This document shows positions 26,038 to 34,380 of a stretch of 64,000 nt of DNA, in pieces; within the stretch, counting starts at the first letter, position 1; every line of letters starts with the position of its first letter. The translations under genes and the position numbers were made by a program. Below the pieces are notes generated by a model, which saw only the letters and a list, made by a program, of their open reading frames with translations, did no database searches and was not told where the DNA came from. This DNA comes from an uncultured Pelagibacteraceae bacterium (GTDB lineage Bacteria; Pseudomonadota; Alphaproteobacteria; Pelagibacterales; Pelagibacteraceae): NCBI GenBank assembly GCA_902555585.1, contig CACDSY010000002.1, forward strand, positions 1 to 64,000, written 5' to 3'.

Positions 26038-27606
26038 TTAAAATACCAATAGGGTTAAAATTACAAGAGATAATAAGCCAATAATAGACTGGTTTCTAAA
26101 TGACTTCATTTCTTCTTTTTTAGTATTTAATTCATTATAAGAGTTTGAATTTTGAGGTATTTGACCACTTGCAAGGTAATTAAGGGCTTGGTTTGCTTTA
26201 TCCATTACCTCAGGTAAATTTGGAAGACGTTTTAATACTTCGACAGAGTCTTTTAATGTTTCATTAATCGAATTTATAGGATCTTTAGTTTCTTTTAGCC
26301 ATTTTTCTAGAACAGGTTTGGATGTTTCCCATATGTTTGTTTCAGGGTTTAATCTTCTTGCAACTCCTTCAACTACTACCATTGTTTTTTGTAGCATAAG
26401 TAACTGAGGTTGGGTTTGCATATTAAATTTTTCAGTAACATCAAAAAGTTGTTTTAGCAGTTTACCACCTGAAATATTTTTTATAGAGTGACCGAAAATT
26501 GGCTCACCAATTGACCTTAATGCTTGAGCAAGATCATTGACTGGTACATTGTTTGGGACTAGTCCTGCTGCGAGATGCACTTCTGCAACTTTTTTATAAT
26601 CTCTTTGTATAAAACCAAATAAAATTTCTGCTAAAAATCTTTTACTAACATTATCTAGCCTTCCCATGATACCAAAATCAATAGGAACAATTTGACCACT
26701 TTCATTTACAAAAATATTTCCTTGATGCATGTCTGCGTGAAAAAAACCATCTCTTACAGCATGTCTTAAGAAATGTTGAATTATATCAGTGGCAATTTTT
26801 TTTGTATCAATTGATCTTTTCTCTAGCTCTTCTGTCTCTCTGATAGATACACCATCAATCCAATCAAGAGTCATTATATTTTCGCTTGTATAATCCCAAT
26901 AGATCTTAGGAACTTCGAAACCCGCATCATTTTTGGTATTTTCAGCGTATTCATTAGCTGCAGCAGCTTCAAATCTTAAATCCATCTCAAGACTGGTAAT
27001 TTCTTTTAATAAAAAAACTACTTCAACCAACTTTAATCTTTTAGTTTTTTTGATTAGTGACTCAATAATATAGGCAAAAAGCATCAAAGCATCTACTTCT
27101 TCATTAAAGATCTTTTTAATATTCGGTCTTAGTATTTTTATTGCTACATTTTTAATAACTCCACTGTCATTTATTTGAGCTTTATGTACTTGAGCAATAG
27201 AGGCAGCTGCAACTGGTTCACTAATATTAATAATTGAATTATATAGTTCATCACCTAAGTCTTTTTTAATCATTTCTTTCGCTTTTGATTGAGGAAAAGG
27301 TGGAAGTTTGTCTTGTAAATTTTCTAGCTCTTTTGATAATTTATCTCCTATTATATCAGGCCTTGTCGCTAAAAATTGGCCAAGTTTAATAAATGTTGTG
27401 CCCATAGATGCTAGAGAATTTGATAATTTTTCGCCTTCATTTAAATTATCATGTGATTCATCTTTTTTTGTAAACGAAAAGGAAAGTAATTTAAATATTA
27501 CACTTATTAGTAAAGGTGGTTTGTTAAATTTTGATACAATACTTAAAACATCAGACTTAGCGAGTTTTCTACCAAGTTTAAATAATGTAATTAATCTTTT
27601 GAACAT
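26038..27606 (-). CDS. ubiB: UbiB-family kinase-like protein (ubiquinone biosynthesis)
   Basis: 522 residues from the ATG overlapping the ubiE stop (TAATG); the frame also has an upstream ATG at 27618. Family motifs: KLGQFLATRPD (KxGQ), AAASIAQVHKA (Ala-rich loop), FHADMHQGNIFV and PIDFGIMGRLD. A C-terminal hydrophobic stretch (SIIGLLSLVILTLLVF) would anchor it in the membrane. UbiB proteins have ATPase activity and support coenzyme Q synthesis. The neighbouring ubiE fits, and coq7 is 10 kb away. Confidence 0.95.
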   Translation of the reverse strand: MFKRLITLFKLGRKLAKSDVLSIVSKFNKPPLLISVIFKLLSFSFTKKDESHDNLNEGEKLSNSLASMGTTFIKLGQFLATRPDIIGDKLSKELENLQDKLPPFPQSKAKEMIKKDLGDELYNSIINISEPVAAASIAQVHKAQINDSGVIKNVAIKILRPNIKKIFNEEVDALMLFAYIIESLIKKTKRLKLVEVVFLLKEITSLEMDLRFEAAAANEYAENTKNDAGFEVPKIYWDYTSENIMTLDWIDGVSIRETEELEKRSIDTKKIATDIIQHFLRHAVRDGFFHADMHQGNIFVNESGQIVPIDFGIMGRLDNVSKRFLAEILFGFIQRDYKKVAEVHLAAGLVPNNVPVNDLAQALRSIGEPIFGHSIKNISGGKLLKQLFDVTEKFNMQTQPQLLMLQKTMVVVEGVARRLNPETNIWETSKPVLEKWLKETKDPINSINETLKDSVEVLKRLPNLPEVMDKANQALNYLASGQIPQNSNSYNELNTKKEEMKSFRNQSIIGLLSLVILTLLVF

Positions 27607-28310
27607 TATATTTTCCAACCAGAATGAATAGCTACTATTCCACCAGATAGATTTCTATATGAACAATTTTTAAAATTATTTTGTTTCATTAAATCTATCA
27701 ATTCTTCCTGATTAACAAATTCTTCGATACTTTTTGTCAAATATTCGTACGGGTATTTATCCCCAACAACTGCCTTTCCTATATGCGGAATTAATTTTGA
27801 ATAATATTTATATAAAAAATCTAAATTAGAATTTTGAATTTTTGAAAATTCTAAACACATATATCTTCCACCAGGTTTAAGAACTCTGTGAGCTTCTGAT
27901 AAAGATTTATTTAAATTTTTTGTATTTCGCAAACCAAAACTAATTGTATAGAAATCAAAAGTATCATTTTTAAATGGCAACTTTTCTGCCTCTGCAACAA
28001 CCCATTTTATGTTTTTATACTTGCTAAGTCTTCTTTTTCCTTTTTCAATCATTTTGACGTTCGAATCTGAAGAGAAAATTTCTCCATTTTTATCTGTATT
28101 ATCTAAAAATAATTTTGCTAAATCACCAGTTCCACAAGCAACATCTAAATACTTTTTGTTTTTTGCTGGACTCATCCAATTCATAAGGTTTTTTTTCCAA
28201 AGCCTATGAATTCCAAAGGACATAAAATCGTTCATCAAATCATATTTATCGTAGACTTTGTTAAATACTCCTTCGACGAGACCCGCTTTATTTTGAAGAT
28301 TTTGTTGCAT
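27606..28310 (-). CDS. ubiE: Ubiquinone/menaquinone biosynthesis C-methyltransferase
   Basis: 234 residues, SAM-dependent methyltransferase. Motif I is DVACGTGDLAKLFL, preceded by the UbiE signature YDLMNDFMSFGIHRLWKK, and DFYTISFGLRN is the family post-motif. The C-terminal GGIVAIHSGWK is typical. It methylates the benzoquinol ring in ubiquinone synthesis. The start codon is 33 bp from the divergent mutM start. Confidence 0.97.
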   Translation of the reverse strand: MQQNLQNKAGLVEGVFNKVYDKYDLMNDFMSFGIHRLWKKNLMNWMSPAKNKKYLDVACGTGDLAKLFLDNTDKNGEIFSSDSNVKMIEKGKRRLSKYKNIKWVVAEAEKLPFKNDTFDFYTISFGLRNTKNLNKSLSEAHRVLKPGGRYMCLEFSKIQNSNLDFLYKYYSKLIPHIGKAVVGDKYPYEYLTKSIEEFVNQEELIDLMKQNNFKNCSYRNLSGGIVAIHSGWKI

Positions 28311-28343
28311 ATAAATTATATTAAAACACTAATATAGTATGAA

Positions 28344-29210
28344 ATGCCTGAATTACCAGAAGTAGAAATCGTCAAACAATCTTTGAATAAGAGTATTACT
28401 GGAAAGATTATTAAAGACATATATATAAAAAATAGAAATTTAAGATTTAAAATCCCAAAAAATTTTGAAAAAAATATTGTAAAAAAAAAAATTGTAAAAG
28501 TAGATAGGTTTTCAAAATATTTAATTCTCAAATTTGAAGATAGTTCTAATTTAATGATACATCTTGGGATGTCAGGAACTATTCATTTAATTAGTAAATC
28601 TAAAAAAAAGAATTCAATAACAAACACTAGTTTTTATCATTCTCCATTATTACCAAAAAAGCATAATCATATAGAAATCAAAATTGATAACTTTAAATTA
28701 ATTTATAATGATCCAAGAAGATTTGGTTATTTTTCTTATTTTAAAAATGATGAAGAAATAAATAATAACTTAAAAAAATATGGGCCAGAGCCTTTTGACC
28801 CATTATTTAATAAAAACTATATTTTTAATTACTTTAAAAATAAAAAAAAAAATATTAAGAATTTTTTAATTGATCAAAATTTTGTTTCGGGAATTGGTAA
28901 CATTTATGCAAGTGAAATATTGTTTTTATGCAAGATTTTACCATCTAAACAGGTAAGTTTACTTAGTTTAAATGATTGTCAAAAAATTTCTCATTTTTCA
29001 AAAGTAGTTTTAAGGAAAGCAATTGACAAAGGAGGATCAAGTATTAGGGATTTTATGAATACAAGTGGAGACCAAGGTTCTTTTCAAAAAAATTTTAATG
29101 TTTATCAAAGAGAAAATAAAAAATGTTTAAAATATAGTTGCAAAGGAACAATACATAAAAAATTTATTTCAAATAGGTCTAGTTTTTTTTGTAATTTATG
29201 TCAAAAATAA
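28344..29210 (+). CDS. mutM: Formamidopyrimidine-DNA glycosylase
   Basis: 288 residues. It starts MPELPEVE with the catalytic Pro2 and Glu3. LIDQNFVSGIGNIYASEILF is the helix-two-turn-helix region, and the C-terminal zinc finger has four Cys (KCLKYSCKG...FFCNLCQK). It removes 8-oxoguanine and nicks the strand. Gene order ubiE/mutM/rpsT/dnaA is common in alphaproteobacteria. Confidence 0.97.
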   Translation: MPELPEVEIVKQSLNKSITGKIIKDIYIKNRNLRFKIPKNFEKNIVKKKIVKVDRFSKYLILKFEDSSNLMIHLGMSGTIHLISKSKKKNSITNTSFYHSPLLPKKHNHIEIKIDNFKLIYNDPRRFGYFSYFKNDEEINNNLKKYGPEPFDPLFNKNYIFNYFKNKKKNIKNFLIDQNFVSGIGNIYASEILFLCKILPSKQVSLLSLNDCQKISHFSKVVLRKAIDKGGSSIRDFMNTSGDQGSFQKNFNVYQRENKKCLKYSCKGTIHKKFISNRSSFFCNLCQK

Positions 29211-29222
29211 ACAATTATTGTA

Positions 29223-29251
29223 TTGACCCAATCATTATCTGAAGATATACA
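29223..29251 (+). promoter_or_regulatory. Promoter of rpsT
   Basis: TTGACC (29223-29228) and TATACA (29246-29251) are separated by exactly 17 bp. The start of transcription would lie around 29258, only a few bases from the rpsT ATG at 29261, so the mRNA may be leaderless or nearly so. Confidence 0.6.
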
Positions 29252-29260
29252 CTCACGCTT

Positions 29261-29521
29261 ATGGCGAATACAAAATCAGCAATTAAACGTACTAGAAAAA
29301 TTAAAAGGCAAACAGCCGTTAATAGATCTAGAAAGAGTCGTTATAGAAGTGCATTGAAAAAAATGAATTCTATAATTGAAAAAAAAGATAAAAAAGAAGC
29401 TTTAGAATTCTTACCAAAGTTAAATTCTGAATTGATGTCTATTGCAAAAACTGGAATCATTAAAAGACAAAACGCCTCAAGGAACGTGTCAAGGATTACA
29501 AAAAAAATTAATTCTTTATAA
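29261..29521 (+). CDS. rpsT: 30S ribosomal protein S20
   Basis: 86 residues, highly basic. MANTKSAIKRTRKIKRQTAVNRSRKSRYRSALKKM is the S20 signature, and the C-terminus includes KTGIIKRQNASRNVSRITKKI. It is a primary 16S rRNA binder. It is expressed from its own promoter (29223-29251) and is followed by the longest gene-free stretch in the window. Confidence 0.96.
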   Translation: MANTKSAIKRTRKIKRQTAVNRSRKSRYRSALKKMNSIIEKKDKKEALEFLPKLNSELMSIAKTGIIKRQNASRNVSRITKKINSL

Positions 29522-29787
29522 CAACCTCCAATAAGTAAAAATTTTTTCGAATACAACTTAAACGTACAATTTACTAATAAATTACTACATCTAAAAGATT
29601 AATTTTAAAAAATACTAGATATAGATTTAAGAAAATTTTAAATTTTAAATTTCTTACCCCATTAAGTTGAAAAAATATTTTTAAAAATTCAATCTAAGAT
29701 TTATTCAATCATAAATTTTATTTATTTTTGTTTTTACAAATAATCTTATTGCAATAATTTTGCATAAGTCTTAAGTGGAATTTCCTC
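29522..29787. other. Longest intergenic stretch, between rpsT and dnaA
   Basis: About 266 bp, almost pure A/T. It holds an imperfect A/T dyad at 29629-29655 (AAGAAA...TTTCTT arms), which may be a weak rpsT terminator. A spaced repeat of TTGCA (29749-29753 and 29760-29764) lies in the likely dnaA promoter area. I saw no cluster of TTATCCACA-type DnaA boxes and no GANTC site, so an origin cannot be claimed. No ORF is supported. Confidence 0.5.
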
Positions 29788-31203
29788 ATGAAAAATAATT
29801 TACAAAACAAAAATTCACTCGAAAAGAAAATAGAATGGAAAAATATAAAGAATGAAATGCGAGAAAAATTTGGTAATGAGATTTTTGAGAGTTGGATAAA
29901 AAAAATTGAGTTAGTTGAAGAATTCCACAATTATATTTTATTTTCAGTTTCAACCAGGTTTATTAGAGACTGGATAGTATCAAGATATTTAGACCAAATA
30001 TTGCAGATAATTAAAGAATATAAAAAAGACCTTGTAAGGATTGAATTTACTATAAAAGATAACAAAGATACCGATATAAAAGATTCAAATGTATCATCTC
30101 AAAATTCTATTGAAACTAATAATGACAATGTCTCGTTTATAAAAGACTCTTATCTCCAATATAACAGAATAGATCCAAATAAAAATTTTGAAAATTTTAT
30201 AACTGGGGGAAGTAATAAGTTAGCATTTGAAGCTTCAAAAAAAGTTTCAAAAGATATAGCGCATTATAATCCATTATACTTATATGGTGGAGTAGGAATG
30301 GGGAAAACCCATTTATTAAATGCAATTGGTCTAGAATTGAAAGAAAAGAATAAAGTAATGTTTATATCTGCAGAGAGATTCATGTACCAATTTGTTAAAT
30401 CCATAAAATCAAATGAAATGGTTAAGTTTAAAGAGTACTTTAGGAATACAGATATTTTACTAATTGATGATATTCAATTTATGAATGGTAAAGAGGCAAT
30501 GCAAGAAGAGTTCTTTCATACATTCAATGCTTTATTAGATAAAAATTCACAGATAATAATATCTGCAGATCGACCACCTAATAAACTTTCACGAATACAA
30601 GAGAGAATAAAATCTAGATTTTCTGGAGGTTTAGTTGTCGATATTCAAAATCCTGATTATGAGCTTAGATATAAAATTATTAAATCTAAAACTGAAGAAT
30701 TAAAATTATCATACTCAAATCAAGTTATTATTTCTGAGGAAATACAAAAATTTATTAGTACAGAAATTAAAACTAGTATTAGAGAGTTAGTTGGAGCACT
30801 AAATAGGATTGTGTCTTTTACAAGGATTTATAATAAAGTTCCAAGCTTATCTGAAGTTAAAATTGTTTTAAAAGACTTACTCAACCTCACTGAAAATAAA
30901 GTAGATATTGATACAATCCAGACAATAGTCTGCAAATTTTATAAAATTAGCAAAAATGAAATGCTTTCTCCAAGAAGATCAAGATATCTTGTCAGACCAA
31001 GACAGACGGCAATCTATCTTGCTAAAATGTTAACATCCAAATCCTTGCCTGAGATAGGTCGATCCTTTTCCAATAGAGATCACACAACCGTAATTCACTC
31101 TGTTAAAACCATAGAGAGATTGAGAAAAGAGGATAGCGAATTAAATATTAATATTGATAGTTTAAAAAATAAGATTTTGTATAATAAAGAAAATGAAGTT
31201 TAG
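29788..31203 (+). CDS. dnaA: Chromosomal replication initiator protein DnaA
   Basis: 471 residues. Domain I (1-85) starts WKNIKNEMREKFGNEIFESWIKKIEL. A variable linker follows, then the AAA+ domain with Walker A GGVGMGKTHLLNAIG, Walker B LLIDDIQFMNGKE and the sensor/arginine finger segment RIQERIKSRFSGGLVVDI. The domain IV DNA-binding signature is RPRQTAIYLAKMLTSKSLPEIGRSFSNRDHTTVIHSVKTIE. It opens the origin of replication. The 3' end overlaps dnaN by 11 bp. Confidence 0.98.
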   Translation: MKNNLQNKNSLEKKIEWKNIKNEMREKFGNEIFESWIKKIELVEEFHNYILFSVSTRFIRDWIVSRYLDQILQIIKEYKKDLVRIEFTIKDNKDTDIKDSNVSSQNSIETNNDNVSFIKDSYLQYNRIDPNKNFENFITGGSNKLAFEASKKVSKDIAHYNPLYLYGGVGMGKTHLLNAIGLELKEKNKVMFISAERFMYQFVKSIKSNEMVKFKEYFRNTDILLIDDIQFMNGKEAMQEEFFHTFNALLDKNSQIIISADRPPNKLSRIQERIKSRFSGGLVVDIQNPDYELRYKIIKSKTEELKLSYSNQVIISEEIQKFISTEIKTSIRELVGALNRIVSFTRIYNKVPSLSEVKIVLKDLLNLTENKVDIDTIQTIVCKFYKISKNEMLSPRRSRYLVRPRQTAIYLAKMLTSKSLPEIGRSFSNRDHTTVIHSVKTIERLRKEDSELNINIDSLKNKILYNKENEV

Positions 31204-32305
31204 TCTAAATCAACAAGATCTTCAAAAATCTTTGAATTATTGTCAAGGTGTAATTGAAAAAAGAAGTACGTTACCGATACTTTCAAATGTGTTATTGGAT
31301 ATAAGTAATGGAAAACTAACAATTACAGCTACTGATCTTGATTTAATTTTTATTCATCAAATCCCAAATGTCGAAATATTAGAAGAGGGTAAAACTACCT
31401 CATCCTCATCGATAATGTACGATATCGTTAGAAAATTTTCATCTGGAAGTAAAATTAATTTTTCTAATCCTAGTGAAAATAAATTGCATTTAGAGTCTGA
31501 TAAATCTGTTTTTAACTTAAATTGTATTAGTGCTTCTGAATTTCCCTTAACAGATGAAAATTTTAATGAAAATGAATTTTCGATAAAATCAAAAGAGCTA
31601 CTAAAACTGCTAAATAAATGTAAATTTTCAGTATCTAACGATGAAACAAGACATTATTTAAGTGGAATTTTTTTACATCAGACAGAAGTCGAAGATAAAA
31701 ATTTTTTAACGGCTGCAGCTACAGATAGTCATAGAATGTCCATATCAAAGATAAGACTCCAAAATAAAGTCCAATTTGATCAAATAATATTACCAAAGAA
31801 GACTATTTTTCAGCTTTGTTCACTATTAGAGGACTATGAAGGTGATGTAAAAATATCAAATATTAAATCAAAAATTAAATTTGAAATAAACAATAGTATA
31901 TTGATATCTAAACTTATTGATGGAAAATTTCCAAACTACGTACAGGTAATACCAAAAGAAAACCAAAAAAAATTAGAAGTTAATTTAAAATCATTTTTAA
32001 ATTCAGTAGATAGAGTTGCTTCAGTCTCTTTAGATAAAAAAGATGGCGTAAAATTTAATCTTTCAAAAGATAATCTTGATCTTTCAGTTAACAATACAAA
32101 TAGTGGTGATGGTAAAGAAAGTTTAAGTGTCAAGTTCGATCACGAGCTTGATATAAGCTTTAATTCTAGATATTTAATTGATGTTGCTTCCCAACTTGAT
32201 GGAGATAACATTGAGATTTATTTAAAAGATACAGGTTCACCAGCCTTAATTAGAGATCCAGCTGATTATGATAGCATATATGTTGTAATGCCAATGAAGG
32301 GCTAA
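31193..32305 (+). CDS. dnaN: DNA polymerase III beta subunit (sliding clamp)
   Basis: 370 residues in the usual three-domain clamp layout. It starts MKFSLNQQDLQKSLNYCQGVIEKRSTLPILSNVLLD and ends SPALIRDPADYDSIYVVMPMKG, with the conserved C-terminal VMPM(R/K) hydrophobic pocket. The ATG lies inside the dnaA 3' end, so translation is probably coupled. recF and gyrB, the frequent next genes, are not here. The stop overlaps the opposing plsC stop by 4 bp. Confidence 0.98.
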   Translation: MKFSLNQQDLQKSLNYCQGVIEKRSTLPILSNVLLDISNGKLTITATDLDLIFIHQIPNVEILEEGKTTSSSSIMYDIVRKFSSGSKINFSNPSENKLHLESDKSVFNLNCISASEFPLTDENFNENEFSIKSKELLKLLNKCKFSVSNDETRHYLSGIFLHQTEVEDKNFLTAAATDSHRMSISKIRLQNKVQFDQIILPKKTIFQLCSLLEDYEGDVKISNIKSKIKFEINNSILISKLIDGKFPNYVQVIPKENQKKLEVNLKSFLNSVDRVASVSLDKKDGVKFNLSKDNLDLSVNNTNSGDGKESLSVKFDHELDISFNSRYLIDVASQLDGDNIEIYLKDTGSPALIRDPADYDSIYVVMPMKG

Positions 32306-33012
32306 TTCATAAATTTTAACTCACTATATATTTTATCCTCTATATAACTTGTAAAGTCTGCTGACTCCATTCCAGGTTTTACTACTGGAAGAATTGATAT
32401 TGTTATTGTTTTTTTTGAAGATAATTTTCCATCTTTTGGCCAAACATTTCCAGAATTTATCGCCACGGGTTGGCAATTTATTTTTAATTCGTCATAAATT
32501 CTACCAACACCTTTTTTAAAAGGAACTATTTCGTTTGGCAAAACTCTTGTTCCTTGAGGAAAAATAATTAATGGTCTTTCTGAATTTCTTATAGAATTTT
32601 TTATTTTATCTATTAAACCTAAATTATCTTTACTAATTTTATTTCTATTAATTGAAATTGATCCTATCTTTTTTAAATACCAGCCAAATATAGGCATTTT
32701 GATTAATTCATATTTTAAAATAAATATTGGTGAATTAAAAATTGTTTGTAGGTAAAAAGTCTCAAACATCGATTGATGAGAGCAAGCAATAAAAAACTTC
32801 TCATTTTTAATAATATTTTCCTTACCCTTAACTATAATTTTTGTTTGTAAAAAAATCCGAAGGCAAACGGCAGCCCATACTCCCATCATTTTTCCGCCAA
32901 ATAAAACTATTTTAGTTGGCATCATTAATGTTGGCAAAAATATTATTGAAATTAAAGATATACCTAAGAAGAAAAAAAATAAAAATAGAAGTTTTCTTAT
33001 CATTTTTGTCAA
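32302..33012 (-). CDS. plsC: 1-acyl-sn-glycerol-3-phosphate acyltransferase
   Basis: 236 residues. An N-terminal hydrophobic stretch (about 7-28) would anchor it to the inner membrane. Acyltransferase motif I reads SHQSMFETFY (H-x4-E rather than H-x4-D, as in many alphaproteobacterial members), motif III reads IIFPQGTRVLP (Gln for the usual Glu), and KKGVGRIYDEL follows. It makes phosphatidic acid for phospholipids. It starts 3 bp after the lysA stop. Confidence 0.88.
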   Translation of the reverse strand: MTKMIRKLLFLFFFFLGISLISIIFLPTLMMPTKIVLFGGKMMGVWAAVCLRIFLQTKIIVKGKENIIKNEKFFIACSHQSMFETFYLQTIFNSPIFILKYELIKMPIFGWYLKKIGSISINRNKISKDNLGLIDKIKNSIRNSERPLIIFPQGTRVLPNEIVPFKKGVGRIYDELKINCQPVAINSGNVWPKDGKLSSKKTITISILPVVKPGMESADFTSYIEDKIYSELKFMN

Positions 33013-33015
33013 AAA

Positions 33016-34230
33016 CTAAATTATATCTTTTAGTTTTTGTCTTTTTTTGATTACATTTATTTTTGAACCTTTAATTAATATTTCAGCAGGTTTAGGTCTA
33101 ATATTATAATTTGAAGATAACGATGATCCATATGCTCCTACGTCACAAATAATAATATAATCTTTCTCATTTAATTTTTGAAACTTATTTGTCGTTAAGA
33201 ATTTATCCGTAGTTTCACAAATCGGCCCTACAAAATCATAACTTTTCTTAGTCACTTTATTGGTTTTTTTTAATGGAATTATTTTATGCTTAGCCCCATA
33301 CAACGCAGGTCTCATAAAATCATTCATAGCCGCATCCATAATAATAAAATCTTTTTTAGAATTTTCTTTTATATAAATAATTTTTGAAATTAATATTGCA
33401 GTATCACCAATAATTGATCTACCAGGTTCAAAAACAATTTTTGATTTATGCTTTTTTAAAAATTTTTTAATAATTTGGTTATATTTTTTATAATTAAATC
33501 TTTTATTGTCTTTGTTATAATCAATACCCATACCACCACCAAGATCTATATACTCGAAATCAAAGTTAATTTTTTTTATTAATTTATCTATAACGTTAAG
33601 CATTTTTTGGTATGGCTTATGATCTAGAATTTGACTTCCAATATGCACACTTAAACATTTTAGATTTAAAAATTTTGAATTTTTAATATATTTTGAAACT
33701 TCAATAAATGTCTTTTCACTAACGCCAAATTTATTTTCTTTTTTACCAGTTGAAATTTGTTTAATTGTTTTTGCATCTGTATTTGGATTTAATCTAATTC
33801 CAATATTTACCTTTTTATTCTTAGATTTTGCTATACTTTCTATTTCTAATATTTCACTTTTTGACTCACAATTAATCAATAAAATATTTTTATTTATCGC
33901 ATAAATCAATTCTGACCTAGTTTTACCCACTCCAGAAAAAACAATCTTTTTGGAATTTATTCCTGCTTTAAGAGCAATCATTAATTCACCTTTTGAGACA
34001 ACATCAGCTCCCAATCCGCTTCGTTTAATTAGTTTAAGTATTTCTAGATTACAGTTTGATTTTGTTGAAAAACATATAATTGGAGAAAACGATTTAAAAC
34101 TTCTTTTAAAGTTACTTATATTTTCATTTATTTTTTTCTCCGAATAGCAAAAAATTGGTGTTTCAAATTTTTCAATTACTTTAGTGAGTCTGGATTTTTC
34201 AACTGTAAAAATATTATTGATATATTTCAT
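33016..34230 (-). CDS. lysA: Diaminopimelate decarboxylase
   Basis: 404 residues, a fold-III PLP enzyme that makes lysine from meso-diaminopimelate. The PLP Lys lies in CFSTKSNCNLEILKLI. Other motifs are SVHIGSQILDHKPYQ, DLGGGMGIDY, FEPGRSIIGDTAILIS, the active-site Cys/Glu in VGPICETTDKF, and CDVGAYGSSLSSNYNIRPKPAEIL. Its start overlaps the small lipoprotein gene upstream by 17 bp. argH-lipoprotein-lysA is a conserved alphaproteobacterial order. Confidence 0.96.
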   Translation of the reverse strand: MKYINNIFTVEKSRLTKVIEKFETPIFCYSEKKINENISNFKRSFKSFSPIICFSTKSNCNLEILKLIKRSGLGADVVSKGELMIALKAGINSKKIVFSGVGKTRSELIYAINKNILLINCESKSEILEIESIAKSKNKKVNIGIRLNPNTDAKTIKQISTGKKENKFGVSEKTFIEVSKYIKNSKFLNLKCLSVHIGSQILDHKPYQKMLNVIDKLIKKINFDFEYIDLGGGMGIDYNKDNKRFNYKKYNQIIKKFLKKHKSKIVFEPGRSIIGDTAILISKIIYIKENSKKDFIIMDAAMNDFMRPALYGAKHKIIPLKKTNKVTKKSYDFVGPICETTDKFLTTNKFQKLNEKDYIIICDVGAYGSSLSSNYNIRPKPAEILIKGSKINVIKKRQKLKDII

Positions 34231-34378
34231 CTTTTTTTGGCATTTTAAATACGTTATTAAAATTATTAAATTTCATAACATTATTATTTAATGATGCCTC
34301 ATATTTTGGCTCATTTTTTCTTCCACATGAAGTTAATAAAATTAGACACATGGAAATTAAAGCTATTTTTTTAATCAT
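34214..34378 (-). CDS. lptM: Small LptM/YifL-like lipoprotein (54 residues)
   Basis: The ATG at 34378 opens a 54-codon frame ending TAA at 34214. MIKKIALISMCLILLTSCG is a lipoprotein signal with the lipobox LTSC, predicting lipidation at Cys18. A short polar tail rich in Asn and Lys follows. It starts 2 bp after the argH stop and overlaps the lysA start by 17 bp, filling that gap exactly. In E. coli, LptM (YifL) is also a tiny lipoprotein next to dapF/lysA-type genes and assists the LPS translocon LptDE. Orthology is inferred from size, lipobox and position, not from tail sequence. Confidence 0.72.
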   Translation of the reverse strand: MIKKIALISMCLILLTSCGRKNEPKYEASLNNNVMKFNNFNNVFKMPKKDEIYQ

Positions 34379-34380
34379 AG

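Noticed and set aside
29522-29787. Possible replication origin next to dnaA
   Set aside because: A/T-rich with a dyad, but I found no TTATCCACA-like DnaA box cluster. In many alphaproteobacteria oriC is not at dnaA. GC-skew over the full genome would be needed.
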